A stretch of 40,757 bases of DNA from Desulfohalobiaceae bacterium S24 (GCA_011389765.1 JAABTT010000026.1:1-40757), one strand, 5' to 3'. Shown: positions 32,885-40,710, numbered from the stretch's first letter. Notes: generated by a model from the sequence alone, not told the origin. A program made the numbers and translations.

Positions 32885-33880
32885 ATGAAGAAAATGAAAG
32901 TGATGGCAGTTGTATCGGCAGTGGCGGTGTTACTGACCATGTCTGCGCTGACCGGAACAGGCATGGCCAAAAAATGGAGATCAGGCCATCCGGCAGCTCC
33001 GGACTCTGTAGCCAATCTGACTCACGAACGGTTTATCGATCTTGTCGCCGAGAAAACCAACGGCCAAATCGAAATCGACGGATATCCGGCGGAGCAGCTT
33101 GGCCCGTATCGCGACATGTTCGATAATGTGGTTCGGGGCATGCAGGAAGTGGGTTTTCTGCCGGTCAGTCCGGAATTCTCACCAGCCCTGCAGGCCGTGT
33201 ACACGGTCTACCTGGCCGACGACTGGGAACAGGGGAAAAAGATCTACGCCCCTGACGGCTGGATGTTCAAGCTTCTGGAGCCGATTTTCAGCGATCTGGG
33301 GGTCAAGCTCCTGGGGTTCTATTTCATAGGAATGGACGGTCTTGGCAGCACCAAGGGACCGGTGGTCATGCCCGAAGACCTGGTGGAGCAGGATATCAAG
33401 GTCAGGGTCTGGTGCCCGGCCGATCGTCTCTTTTTTCAGGAAATCGGGGCTCAGACTGTGGACATCGCCTTTTCGGAACTGTTCACCTCTCTGCAGACCG
33501 GGGTGGCTCACGCTCAGGACAATACGCCTGAGGTGTCCTATACCCTGCTTCGGGATGTGACCAAGTTTTACACGGATGTGGGTCACATCTTCGAGCCCTT
33601 TGCGGTGATCATGAACAAGGATCTGTTTGACGGTCTTGCTCCGGAGACGCAGACGGCTCTCCAGGAAGCCGCCACTGAAGCCTTGGCCTGGGGTAACAAA
33701 AAATCCGAGGCGAGCGAGGAGGACTACTACCGGAAGATGGAGGAAGCCGGCATCACGGTCACCCGTCTCACGCCTGAGCAAAGGGCTGCCTGGAAAGAAT
33801 ACGGCCGGGCCAGTTGGGAGGAGTTTGAAAAAGTGATCGGGGAAGACATTATGGAGTATATCCGGGACCATGCTCAGTGA
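32885..33880 (+). CDS. dctP: TRAP transporter solute-binding protein (DctP family)
   Basis: A 331-aa periplasmic binding protein with an N-terminal signal peptide (about 1-28, KKMKVMAVV then ALTGTGMA). The family segments are visible: TKGPVVMPEDLVEQDIKVRVWC, in which the Arg normally binds the substrate carboxylate; AFSELFTSLQTGVAHAQDN; and FAVIMNKDLFDGL. AGGAGG precedes the start. It captures a carboxylate solute, probably an organic or sialic/amino acid, for import driven by the sodium or proton gradient through DctQM. It overlaps or adjoins dctQ. The exact ligand cannot be inferred. Confidence 0.92.
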   Translation: MKKMKVMAVVSAVAVLLTMSALTGTGMAKKWRSGHPAAPDSVANLTHERFIDLVAEKTNGQIEIDGYPAEQLGPYRDMFDNVVRGMQEVGFLPVSPEFSPALQAVYTVYLADDWEQGKKIYAPDGWMFKLLEPIFSDLGVKLLGFYFIGMDGLGSTKGPVVMPEDLVEQDIKVRVWCPADRLFFQEIGAQTVDIAFSELFTSLQTGVAHAQDNTPEVSYTLLRDVTKFYTDVGHIFEPFAVIMNKDLFDGLAPETQTALQEAATEALAWGNKKSEASEEDYYRKMEEAGITVTRLTPEQRAAWKEYGRASWEEFEKVIGEDIMEYIRDHAQ

Positions 33881-33962
33881 GCGAGGAGCAGGGATGCTGA
33901 GGTCCATCCGGAAAGGATTGATTTTTCCGGGTGGACCGCTTGGTTCAAAGGGGGGCGGAGCG

Positions 33963-34466
33963 ATGCAGGTCGACTTCAAACGAATCATGCGTTGGATCCA
34001 TGTGATCGAAGACATTGGACGCATCACAAGCGTCATCCTCATGACCGGGCTTGTCGCCCTGCAGGTCATATTCAGGATATTTTTTGAGTGGTCCTCCCCG
34101 GCCTGGGAAGAAGCCGCCAGGTTCATCATGATCTGGTCCATCTTTATCGGAGCGATCGTCACCACCCGGGAAAACGGGCATATCAAGATGGGAGGGGTCT
34201 TCAATACAGGAGCCGGAAAAAAGTGGTTCGACGTCCTGGAAAAATGCGTCTGCATCGGCTTTATGATCATTTTTGTGGTCTGGTCCTGGGAATTTGCAGC
34301 TTATTCCATTGATAAATCCATGCAGTCCATAGTTCTCAGGCTCCCCCTGATCGTGGTGCACATCTGCTTTCTGGTGTGCAGCCTGTTTATCGTCTTTCAT
34401 TTCATCGTCCACCTTGGAAAACATGTCCAGGATCTCATCGCCTTTTACAGGAGGGACCGGGCATGA
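33963..34466 (+). CDS. dctQ: TRAP transporter small membrane subunit (DctQ family)
   Basis: A 167-aa four-helix membrane protein of the TRAP system. Helices are at about 15-35, 50-68, 92-112 and 125-150. The family motif EWSSPAWEEAARFIMIWSIF with ENGHIKMG marks DctQ. The start is uncertain: ATG 33963 follows GGAG; ATG 33894 has GAGGAGCAGGG upstream and adds 23 residues; ATG 33870 overlaps the dctP end. Its stop overlaps the dctM start by four bases (ATGA), so the pair is translationally coupled. Confidence 0.88.
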   Translation: MQVDFKRIMRWIHVIEDIGRITSVILMTGLVALQVIFRIFFEWSSPAWEEAARFIMIWSIFIGAIVTTRENGHIKMGGVFNTGAGKKWFDVLEKCVCIGFMIIFVVWSWEFAAYSIDKSMQSIVLRLPLIVVHICFLVCSLFIVFHFIVHLGKHVQDLIAFYRRDRA

Positions 34467-35767
34467 GCATCCTCCTGCTGTTTATCGGGCTGACCCTGGT
34501 GATGATCGTCCTCGGTTTCCCCCTGTTTGTTTCCTTCGGTATCGGGGGGCTCGGCATGATGCTGGTTCTGGATATCGATTCCGGTTTTGCCGTTCCCTGT
34601 ATTTTTCGCAATCTCAATTCATTCGTCCTCATGGCCATCCCTTTTTTCATCTTTGCCGGTGGCCTGATGACCGCCTCGGGCATTTCCAGTAGGATCGTGG
34701 AGTTTGCCAATACAGTGGTGGGACGTTTCAAAGGCGGACTGGGTATTGTGACGATTGTGTCCTGTGCGCTTTTCGGTGCGATATCCGGTTCCTCCTCCGC
34801 CGCTGTGGCCAGCATCGGCATGATCATCCTGCCCCAGATGGAAACCTACGGCTACAAGCGCGAATACGCAACTGCCCTGGTGGCCTGTTCCGGATTGCTC
34901 GGCCAGTTGATTCCTCCGAGCATCCCCATGATCCTTTTCGGCATGATCACCGGCACCTCTGTGGCCGCGTGTTTTTTGGCGGCGGCCATGCCGGGTCTTT
35001 TGTTGATGCTGGCTTATTTCGTCATCAATTATCTGTGTTGTCGCCGGAAATCCGAAATCAGGGTTGAAGAGAAACTTCCTTTGGCCGCCACCCTGAAACA
35101 GCTGGGTCGATCGATGCAAAAGGCGGGTTTTGCCCTGGCCATGCCGGTGATCATTCTGGGCGGGATCTATGGAGGTTTTTTTACGGCGACAGAGGCCGGG
35201 TGTATGGCTGCCGTCTATGCCATAGGGGTGGGCGTTGTGCGGCGAACCCTGACCAGAAAGGCCTTCCTGCAGGCCGCTGAAGAGACCGCCAGTATTGAAG
35301 GGGCCATTACCTTCATCATCTGCTTTATCTTTGTCATGAGCCGCATTTTCACCTATGAACGGCTTCCCGATCAGATCGCTCAGGCCATGCTCAATATCAC
35401 TGAAAACAAAATTATCTTGTTGTTGCTCATCAATCTTTTCATGCTCCTGATGGGCATGATTATGGACGATATCAGTTCCATGCTCCTGGCCACTCCGCTT
35501 TTGTTGCCCCTGTTTCTGGAACTGGGCATACATCCGGTGCAAATGGCGGCGATCATGGCCGTCAATCAAGGGAGCGGCCAGATGACGCCGCCCGTGGCCA
35601 CCAACCTGTTCACGGCGGCCCGGGTGAGCGGGGTCCCTGTTGCGGCATTTGTCGGGGACTGCATTCCCTTTTTGATTTTCGGATCGCTGCCGGTGCTCCT
35701 GCTGACAACGTTCGTGCCGGCAGTCTCGCTCTGGCTCCCGAATCTGATCATGGGAGGCTTGAACTGA
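34463..35767 (+). CDS. dctM: TRAP transporter large permease (DctM family)
   Basis: A 434-aa membrane protein with about 12 helices that forms the transport channel of the dctPQM system. The family marks are IPFFIFAGGLMTASGIS near residues 56-72, GAISGSSSAAVASIGMIILP near 105-125, LIPPSIPMILFG, and the second half GMIMDDISSMLLATPLLLPL and VNQGSGQMTPPVATNLF. Length is standard (E. coli-type 425). The start lies in the dctQ stop (ATGA). Hairpin-forming sequence for a terminator is not evident after the stop. Confidence 0.95.
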   Translation: MSILLLFIGLTLVMIVLGFPLFVSFGIGGLGMMLVLDIDSGFAVPCIFRNLNSFVLMAIPFFIFAGGLMTASGISSRIVEFANTVVGRFKGGLGIVTIVSCALFGAISGSSSAAVASIGMIILPQMETYGYKREYATALVACSGLLGQLIPPSIPMILFGMITGTSVAACFLAAAMPGLLLMLAYFVINYLCCRRKSEIRVEEKLPLAATLKQLGRSMQKAGFALAMPVIILGGIYGGFFTATEAGCMAAVYAIGVGVVRRTLTRKAFLQAAEETASIEGAITFIICFIFVMSRIFTYERLPDQIAQAMLNITENKIILLLLINLFMLLMGMIMDDISSMLLATPLLLPLFLELGIHPVQMAAIMAVNQGSGQMTPPVATNLFTAARVSGVPVAAFVGDCIPFLIFGSLPVLLLTTFVPAVSLWLPNLIMGGLN

Positions 35768-35799
35768 TTGTATACCGCCGGCTTCACCCCCAGCACTAG

Positions 35800-35908
35800 A
35801 TATTCTACCTGATTTCATCCTTTCTTGCTCTATCGTCTCTGCAAGTCTTTGGACTTCCTTCTTTTGCTCCCAATCCTGCTGAATAAACCTATCCCCCAAA
35901 ATATTCAT
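35800..35908 (-). pseudogene. Possible truncated gene start, unrecognised
   Basis: Reading the minus strand from ATG 35908 gives about 36 residues (MNILGDRFIQQDWEQKKEVQ, then a charged helix rich in Glu and Arg) before the frame runs into the antisense of dctM, where the composition changes abruptly. The first part looks like a natural protein N-terminus cut off by the dctM end. There is no clear ribosome binding site, and I do not recognise the family. It could equally be chance. Confidence 0.25.
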
Positions 35909-36026
35909 TGTTATTTTTAGTTGTTTTAAGTATTTTAAATAGTATGTAACTAATATTGACAAAAAATATATAATAATTTACGAAGACTTCAGCTAGGACA
36001 AAATCGGACAAGAAAGGAGATTGACA

Positions 36027-36851
36027 ATGAAGACAGGTTTAGGATTGATCGGAAGTTTGATGCTGGCGCTGTTTGTGGCCGGGAGCATTCCGGCGGCGGG
36101 CAGGACTCTGATGATGGCCACCACGACCAGCACAGACAACACCGGGCTTTTGGACTACCTGGTTCCGAAATTTGAAGAAGCGACCGGCATCGAGCTGAAG
36201 TGGACCGCCGTTGGAACGGGCAAGGCTCTGGAAATGGGTAGAAATTGCGATGTGGACGTCTTGCTTGTGCACGCCCCTCCGGCTGAGAAGGCCTATGTCG
36301 AAAACGGCTATGCCGTGAACCGCACCCAAATCATGTACAATGATTTCGTCCTCATCGGTCCGGCGGCCGATCCGGCCGGGATCAAGGGCAAACGCGTCAC
36401 AGAGGTTCTGCAGGCCATAGCGGATGCCAAGGCTCAATTCTTCAGCCGGGGCGATAATTCCGGGACCAATAAAAAAGAGCTGCTGCTCTGGGATCAGGCC
36501 GGGGTCGACCTTCCGGAAAAGGCTGAGTGGTATCTGGAAACCGGCCGGGGCATGATCAGTACCTTGACCATGGCTGATGAACGCGGCGGGTATACCTTGA
36601 CCGACCGGGGCACCTATATTAAATACGCCGACAACAATGACGGCAATCCGAATTTGAAGATTCTGGTGGAGGGGGATGTCTCTCTGTTCAACCAGTACAG
36701 TGCCCTGGTGGTTCATCCAAAGCGGTGTACCAATACCAAAACTGAAGCGGCAGAAGTCTTCATCGATTGGATGACGTCTGACGAGGCCCAGTCCTTGATC
36801 GGGGATTTTCGTCTCCTGGGCAAGAAACTGTTCAATCCCAATGCCCGATAA
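36027..36851 (+). CDS. tupA: Tungstate ABC transporter substrate-binding protein
   Basis: A 274-aa periplasmic protein with a signal peptide (about 1-25) followed by the TupA mark ATTTSTDNTGLL; the TTTS at 32-35 binds tungstate with very high affinity in characterised homologues. SRGDNSGTNKKEL and the final WMTSDEAQSLIGDFRLLGKKLF match the family. AAAGGAGA lies before the ATG at 36027; a TTG two codons earlier is also in frame. It supplies tungstate for W/Mo-pterin enzymes such as formate dehydrogenase or aldehyde oxidoreductase. It is the first gene of tupABC. The 250-base upstream region is very AT-rich from 35900; TTGACA at 35956 has no -10 at proper distance. Confidence 0.94.
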   Translation: MKTGLGLIGSLMLALFVAGSIPAAGRTLMMATTTSTDNTGLLDYLVPKFEEATGIELKWTAVGTGKALEMGRNCDVDVLLVHAPPAEKAYVENGYAVNRTQIMYNDFVLIGPAADPAGIKGKRVTEVLQAIADAKAQFFSRGDNSGTNKKELLLWDQAGVDLPEKAEWYLETGRGMISTLTMADERGGYTLTDRGTYIKYADNNDGNPNLKILVEGDVSLFNQYSALVVHPKRCTNTKTEAAEVFIDWMTSDEAQSLIGDFRLLGKKLFNPNAR

Positions 36852-36882
36852 GAACAAACTGTAACCTTCTAAAAGAGTTGGA

Positions 36883-37578
36883 ATGGACTACCTCTGGCAG
36901 GGCCTGTTTCAGGCCCTGCAATTTCTTTTTTCGGGGCATCCCGAGACCTATTCCGCGATCTGGTGTACCGTACGGGTTTCCTCGCTTTCTATTGGCGCCA
37001 GCCTGATTCTGGGTGTCCCTCTGGGGTATTTTCTCGGGCATTTTGCCTTCCCCGGCAAAAAAATGATCCGACTCCTGGTGGACACCCTGCTGTCCTTTCC
37101 TACAGTGGTTATCGGCCTGTTGGTCTACAGTTTCTTTTCCCACCGCGGACCGCTCGGGCAACTTGACCTCCTGTTCACCCTGCCGGGAATCGCAGTGGGG
37201 CAGACCATCCTCGGCCTGCCGATCATCATCGCCCTGACCGCCGCAGCGGTGGAAAGTCTGGATACCAGGCTCAGGCCGACCTTGCTGACTCTGGGGGCCA
37301 AACCCAGAGATCTGCTGCTGACCACAGTCTGGGAGGCCCGTTTTAGCCTCCTGGCGGCCGCTGTAACGGCCTATGGCCGGATCGTTTCCGAAGTCGGTAT
37401 TTCCATGATGGTCGGCGGGAATATCAAATGGTACACGCGAACCATCACCACGGCCATCGCCCTGGAAACAAACAAGGGGCAGTTCTCTTTAGGGATCGCC
37501 CTGGGGATAGTTCTGCTGGGCATGGCCTTCGCGGTCAATCTTTCGCTATTCTTTCTGAAAAGCAGAATCGAAGGGTGA
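36883..37578 (+). CDS. tupB: Tungstate ABC transporter permease
   Basis: A 231-aa inner-membrane permease with about 5-6 helices, forming the tungstate channel with TupC. It has the MetI-type loop region EAATLGAKPRDLLLTTVWEARF-like sequence, here LLTLGAKPRDLLLTTVWEA, that contacts the ATPase, and the conserved GRIVSEVGISMMVGGNIKW. The ribosome binding site is weak (AAAGAG). It starts 31 bases after tupA and ends three bases before tupC. Confidence 0.93.
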   Translation: MDYLWQGLFQALQFLFSGHPETYSAIWCTVRVSSLSIGASLILGVPLGYFLGHFAFPGKKMIRLLVDTLLSFPTVVIGLLVYSFFSHRGPLGQLDLLFTLPGIAVGQTILGLPIIIALTAAAVESLDTRLRPTLLTLGAKPRDLLLTTVWEARFSLLAAAVTAYGRIVSEVGISMMVGGNIKWYTRTITTAIALETNKGQFSLGIALGIVLLGMAFAVNLSLFFLKSRIEG

Positions 37579-37581
37579 TGC

Positions 37582-38223
37582 ATGGACGCTTATCACCTGA
37601 AAAACATTCGCCAGGTATATGACGGCCGAACTGTGCTGGATATTCCGTTCCTGCGTATCAGGTCGGGGAGCATCCTGGGGCTGTTTGGTCCTAACGGGAG
37701 CGGCAAAAGCACCCTGTTGCGTCTTTTGGCTCTGCTCGAAGATCCAAATCAGGGGACAGTCTGTTTTCAGGGACGTCGGGTCAGCTCCAGAGATGCACTC
37801 ACCCGGCGCAGGATCTCGCTTTTAGATCAAGACCCATATCTTCTGAAACGTTCGGTCCTGGCCAATGTGGCCTACGGCCTGAAAGTGCGGGGCTATACAG
37901 TCATCAGGGACCGGGCGGAAAAAGCATTGAAACAGGTGGGGCTGCCGGCCTCGCAGTTCGCCGGGAGACGTTGGCATGAACTTTCAGGAGGGGAAGCCCA
38001 GCGCGTCGCCCTGGCGGCCAGGCTGGTCCTGAAACCCTCGGTTCTGCTTTTGGATGAACCTACCGGGAACCTCGATCAGGAAAGCTCCGAACGGATCCGT
38101 CTGGCCTCCCTGGCCGCCAGGGAGGAATGGGGTGCGACCATCGTGCTTGTGAGTCACGACCGTTCCTGGCTGGAAAATGTCAGCGACCGCTTTCTGGTGA
38201 TGGATAGAGGGCAAGTCTTTTAA
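37582..38223 (+). CDS. tupC: Tungstate ABC transporter ATP-binding protein
   Basis: A 213-aa ABC ATPase. Walker A GPNGSGKSTLLRLL (about 38-51), Q-loop near LLDQDPYLL, signature LSGGEAQRVALAARL, Walker B VLLLDEPTGNLD and the switch His in VLVSHDRSW are all intact. The protein is short, lacking the C-terminal regulatory TOBE/Mop domain found in ModC, as expected for TupC. It ends the tupABC operon; a short hairpin follows six bases after the stop. Confidence 0.93.
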   Translation: MDAYHLKNIRQVYDGRTVLDIPFLRIRSGSILGLFGPNGSGKSTLLRLLALLEDPNQGTVCFQGRRVSSRDALTRRRISLLDQDPYLLKRSVLANVAYGLKVRGYTVIRDRAEKALKQVGLPASQFAGRRWHELSGGEAQRVALAARLVLKPSVLLLDEPTGNLDQESSERIRLASLAAREEWGATIVLVSHDRSWLENVSDRFLVMDRGQVF

Positions 38224-38228
38224 TTTCT

Positions 38229-38243
38229 CCGGAGGGGCTCCGG
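38229..38243 (+). terminator. Short hairpin after tupC
   Basis: CCGGAG-GGG-CTCCGG forms a perfect 6-bp GC-rich stem starting six bases after the tupC stop. The lack of a T-run makes it a weak or non-canonical terminator between the convergent tupC and GntR genes. Confidence 0.4.
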
Positions 38244-38307
38244 CTATCAGGCTAGGCGGATCATCCCGACGCCGTCTTTCTCCGCCGCGAGAAAGTCCTG
38301 CGGGACA

Positions 38308-39015
38308 TTAGGCAATGCTCTGCCAGACCAGAGTGAGCATGTCGGAAGCGGCCTGGTAGGCGGCATCAGAGTCGCCATCGGCAATGGCCCGGGCCATTGC
38401 TTTGTGCAGGGGCAGGGAGTCCTGCTGTCCGGCGAGGTCACGGGTGTCGGCCTGGCGGGCGGTGTGCACGGCCAACCGCATGGCGTGGCCCAGACTGGCC
38501 AGGATCTCGTTGTGGGAAGCCTCGAGGATGGCCAGGTGAAACTGCATGTCCAGCTCCAGATAGGCCTCGTAGCTGAAGGTTGCATCATTGTCCAGCATGC
38601 TCTTCAAGCGCGAATAGAGTTCAAGGATGGTCTCCACCTCGGCCCGGGTCGCTTTCCGGGCGGCCATTCCGGCGGCCTCGGATTCGATGATCGAGCGCAC
38701 CTCGGTGATCTTTTTCAGAAATTCCGGCTGGGGACCGGTCCGGAGCATCCACTGCAGGACGTCGGCGTCAAACAGGTTCCACTGGCTGCGGGGCTGGACC
38801 TGGGTCCCTATTTTAGGACGGGGTCGGACCAGCCCCTTGGTCGTCAGGACTTTCACCGCTTCCCGGATCACCCCCCGGCTGACCTCGAATTCACGACAGA
38901 GGCCGTCTTCATTGGGCAGGGCGTCTCCGGGCAGATAGATCCCCTGGATGATTTTGACGCCGAGTTCTTCTTCTACGTATTCGTACAGCCTGCGATGCTT
39001 GCCTGGGCTTAACAT
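38308..39015 (-). CDS. GntR-family transcriptional regulator, FadR/FCD subfamily
   Basis: A 235-aa regulator. The winged helix-turn-helix (about 8-75) reads LPGDALPNEDGLCREFEVSRGVIREAV in two adjoining parts, with wing RPRPKIGTQV. The FCD ligand domain (about 99-225) keeps D156 and H160 (LELDMQFH) and H204 (PLHKAMARAI), likely metal-binding residues that hold a carboxylate effector. Such regulators commonly control sugar-acid and organic-acid catabolism and TRAP uptake. It is divergent from the DAO-type oxidoreductase gene across 407 bases with a palindromic candidate operator. A 25-codon ORF ends 12 bases before its start, and the GAGG at that stop serves as its ribosome binding site. Confidence 0.92.
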   Translation of the reverse strand: MLSPGKHRRLYEYVEEELGVKIIQGIYLPGDALPNEDGLCREFEVSRGVIREAVKVLTTKGLVRPRPKIGTQVQPRSQWNLFDADVLQWMLRTGPQPEFLKKITEVRSIIESEAAGMAARKATRAEVETILELYSRLKSMLDNDATFSYEAYLELDMQFHLAILEASHNEILASLGHAMRLAVHTARQADTRDLAGQQDSLPLHKAMARAIADGDSDAAYQAASDMLTLVWQSIA

Positions 39016-39027
39016 GGGGTTTGATCC

Positions 39028-39105
39028 TCAATCTTTTTGTTCCGCATTTGGCATTCCTGTCTTCACATGCATTTCCTGCCTTGATATGCGATCTTGATTC
39101 TGCAT
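39028..39105 (-). CDS. 25-codon upstream ORF, possibly a leader peptide for the GntR regulator
   Basis: From ATG 39105 the frame encodes 25 polar residues (starts MQNQDRISRQ, ends AEQKD) and stops at TGA 39028. It has a good ribosome binding site (AAGGAG about 9 bases before). The stop codon region TGAGG doubles as the Shine-Dalgarno of the GntR gene, which starts 12 bases later, so its translation could be coupled to the regulator. No family is known. It is short enough to be chance. Confidence 0.35.
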   Translation of the reverse strand: MQNQDRISRQEMHVKTGMPNAEQKD

Positions 39106-39131
39106 CTGAAATCTGCTCCTTTTTGATCATA

Positions 39132-39146
39132 TCATAATATTTATGA
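39132..39146. promoter_or_regulatory. Candidate operator palindrome TCATAA-TAT-TTATGA
   Basis: A perfect 6-3-6 palindrome in the AT-rich middle of the GntR/DAO intergenic region. It overlaps a possible minus-strand -10 (TATGAT/TATTAT) of the GntR gene, so it is a good site for autoregulation. Spacing of arms is wider than the TGGTnnnACCA-type FadR sites, so the link to this regulator is inference. Confidence 0.35.
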
Positions 39147-39236
39147 AAGGCAAGGAAGAACTTTCTTGCTCTGCGATGCGCCGTAATGTATAGAAGTTTC
39201 ATTCGAGCAATACTGAAAAATCAAGGAGGTTCGGGC

Positions 39237-39278
39237 ATGAAGAATGTCACAGTATTTCAGACTTCATACCAAAAATGA
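39237..39278 (+). CDS. 13-codon ORF with strong ribosome binding site
   Basis: ATG 39237 lies about 8 bases after a full AAGGAGG and encodes MKNVTVFQTSYQK followed by TGA. It precedes the DAO gene by 145 bases. It may be a leader peptide, or the first codons of a gene that has been deleted. Confidence 0.3.
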   Translation: MKNVTVFQTSYQK

Positions 39279-39287
39279 CTTCAAGTT

Positions 39288-39316
39288 TTGACGTACTGTA
39301 AAGAACTCTGTAAGTA
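39288..39316 (+). promoter_or_regulatory. Weak promoter candidate for the DAO gene
   Basis: TTGACG (39288-39293), 17-base spacer, TAAGTA (39311-39316). The -35 is good and the -10 poor. Confidence 0.25.
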
Positions 39317-39422
39317 TATGAACCACACTCAGCGCATGGGTCTTCACAGGCCTATGAACAGGGTCTCAGTTTCGATGCACAAAAAACAGGCTTCAATGAA
39401 GGCGGATACAAAAACGTAATGT

Positions 39423-40523
39423 ATGTCAACTTCTAGCATACAACAGCAATCAGCAGATGTGGTGATCATCGGTGGCGGGGTTCGAGGGTTGGCCATCGCC
39501 TATTTCCTGAGTCGGGCCAAGGTGGACGTCCTGCTTGTGGAGAAGCGCTTCATCGCCTCCGGGGCCAGCGGCTTGAATATGGGCTATGTCAATGTTTCTG
39601 CCAAGAAGCCGGTTTATTACACCCGGTTCAGCAAAATGAGCGCCGATTTGTATCCCAAGTTCAATCAAGAGCTGGGCGGGGATATCGAATACGAGCGCAA
39701 GGGATCCGTGTTCGTGGCCGAGTCGGAAGCGGCCATGCAGGACCTGGCCCAAATTGTTGTGGAGCGCAATGTTGTCCCGGGACTGGATATGAAACTGCTG
39801 GACAGTGCAGAACTCCTCCGGCTGGAACCGGCGCTTTCCCCAAGACTGGCCGGCGGGTACTGGTCCCCTGCCGATGGCGGAGTCAATCCCTTAAAGTTGA
39901 CCCGGGCCCTGGCCAGGGAGTCGTCCCGGCTGGGCGCCCGCATCATGACCGGGACCGAGGTCCAGGACATCCGGGTTCAATCCGGCCGGATCGAAGCGGT
40001 GCACACCGGGGAAATGACCATCGCCACTCATGTGGTGGTCAACGCGGCCGGGATACACGTGCCGCGTATTGCGCAAATGGTCGGTTTGACCGTGCCGGTC
40101 AATCCGGAACGGGGGCAGGTGGTGATCACCGAGGCTTTGTCCAAGATTCTGCGCCATACTGTCGGGGACTACAAACAGTTTGCCGACGGGCAGATTCTGA
40201 TCGGCACGACCAACGAAGATGTGGGCGAAGATACGCAGGTCACAAGCCGGATGATCTCCGATCGGGTGGGCCGTGCTTTGCGGATCATTCCGGCCTTGCA
40301 TAAGGCGCGGAGCATCCGCTTTGCAGCCGCTCTCCGTCCCATGCCCCCGGACAGGCTGCCTATCTATCAGAAAATGGAGGGAATCAGCGATTTTTACGTG
40401 GCCGTGGGACACAGCGGCATGACCCTGGCCCCGATTACCGGACAGATCTTCTCTGACTGGATCACAAAAGGGCGCAGTACCTATGATCTTTCCGCCTACG
40501 GGGTGGAGAGGTTTGAGGGATAG
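39423..40523 (+). CDS. FAD-dependent amino-acid oxidase/dehydrogenase (DAO family)
   Basis: A 366-aa soluble flavoprotein of the glycine oxidase / sarcosine oxidase beta / D-amino-acid dehydrogenase superfamily. The FAD motif is VVIIGGGVRGLAIAYFLSRA (GGGVRG 17-22), with the strand-2 Glu in LVEK and the SGASGLNMGYVN segment. The substrate half begins with YERKGSVFVAES, and VVNAAGIHVPRIAQMVGL and PVNPERGQVVITE are the usual family segments. The C-terminal GHSGMTLAPITGQIFSDWI closes the FAD site. It probably oxidises an N-methyl, glycine or D-amino acid. It is divergent from the GntR regulator, which likely controls it. The start is uncertain: no strong ribosome binding site precedes ATG 39423. 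Confidence 0.88.
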   Translation: MSTSSIQQQSADVVIIGGGVRGLAIAYFLSRAKVDVLLVEKRFIASGASGLNMGYVNVSAKKPVYYTRFSKMSADLYPKFNQELGGDIEYERKGSVFVAESEAAMQDLAQIVVERNVVPGLDMKLLDSAELLRLEPALSPRLAGGYWSPADGGVNPLKLTRALARESSRLGARIMTGTEVQDIRVQSGRIEAVHTGEMTIATHVVVNAAGIHVPRIAQMVGLTVPVNPERGQVVITEALSKILRHTVGDYKQFADGQILIGTTNEDVGEDTQVTSRMISDRVGRALRIIPALHKARSIRFAAALRPMPPDRLPIYQKMEGISDFYVAVGHSGMTLAPITGQIFSDWITKGRSTYDLSAYGVERFEG

Positions 40524-40565
40524 GTCAGTGATCAGAGGACAGAAGTCAGTGATCAAAGGACAGAG
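40524..40565. repeat. Tandem 21-bp repeat, GTCAGTGATCARAGGACAGAR
   Basis: Two copies with period 21 (starting 40524 and 40545), immediately after the DAO stop. They resemble 28804-28830. Confidence 0.6.
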
Positions 40566-40636
40566 AACAGAAGCCAGCCCGGCCTCTGGCCGCAGACGTC
40601 CAGTTTGATCCAAAAAGAAACTTTGAGTCACCTCCT

Positions 40637-40710
40637 CCGTCATTCCGGCGGAGGCCGGAATCCAGACTGAAAATGTAAGAGCTGGACCCCGGCCTACGCC
40701 GGGGTGACGG
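40637..40710. repeat. Cloverleaf-forming intergenic repeat element
   Basis: The outer arms CCGTCA (40637-40642) and TGACGG (40705-40710) are complementary. Inside are three stems: ATTCCGGC-GGAG-GCCGGAAT (40642-40661), TCCAG...CTGGA (40661-40665 with 40682-40686), and CCCCGGC-CTAC-GCCGGGG (40687-40704). The GTCATTCCGGC...CCGGAATCCAG...CTGGACCCCGG...CCGGGGTGACGG pattern is a common proteobacterial dispersed repeat. Confidence 0.8.

Noticed and set aside
34619..35800. The long minus-strand frame opposite dctM
   Set aside because: Most of it is antisense to a well-conserved permease. Only its first ~36 codons beyond dctM were kept as a weak gene-fragment candidate.
35956..35974. TTGACA with TATAAT as the tupA promoter
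   Set aside because: The two hexamers are only 7 bases apart, so they cannot act as one promoter; no other -10 lies at 16-18 bases from this TTGACA.
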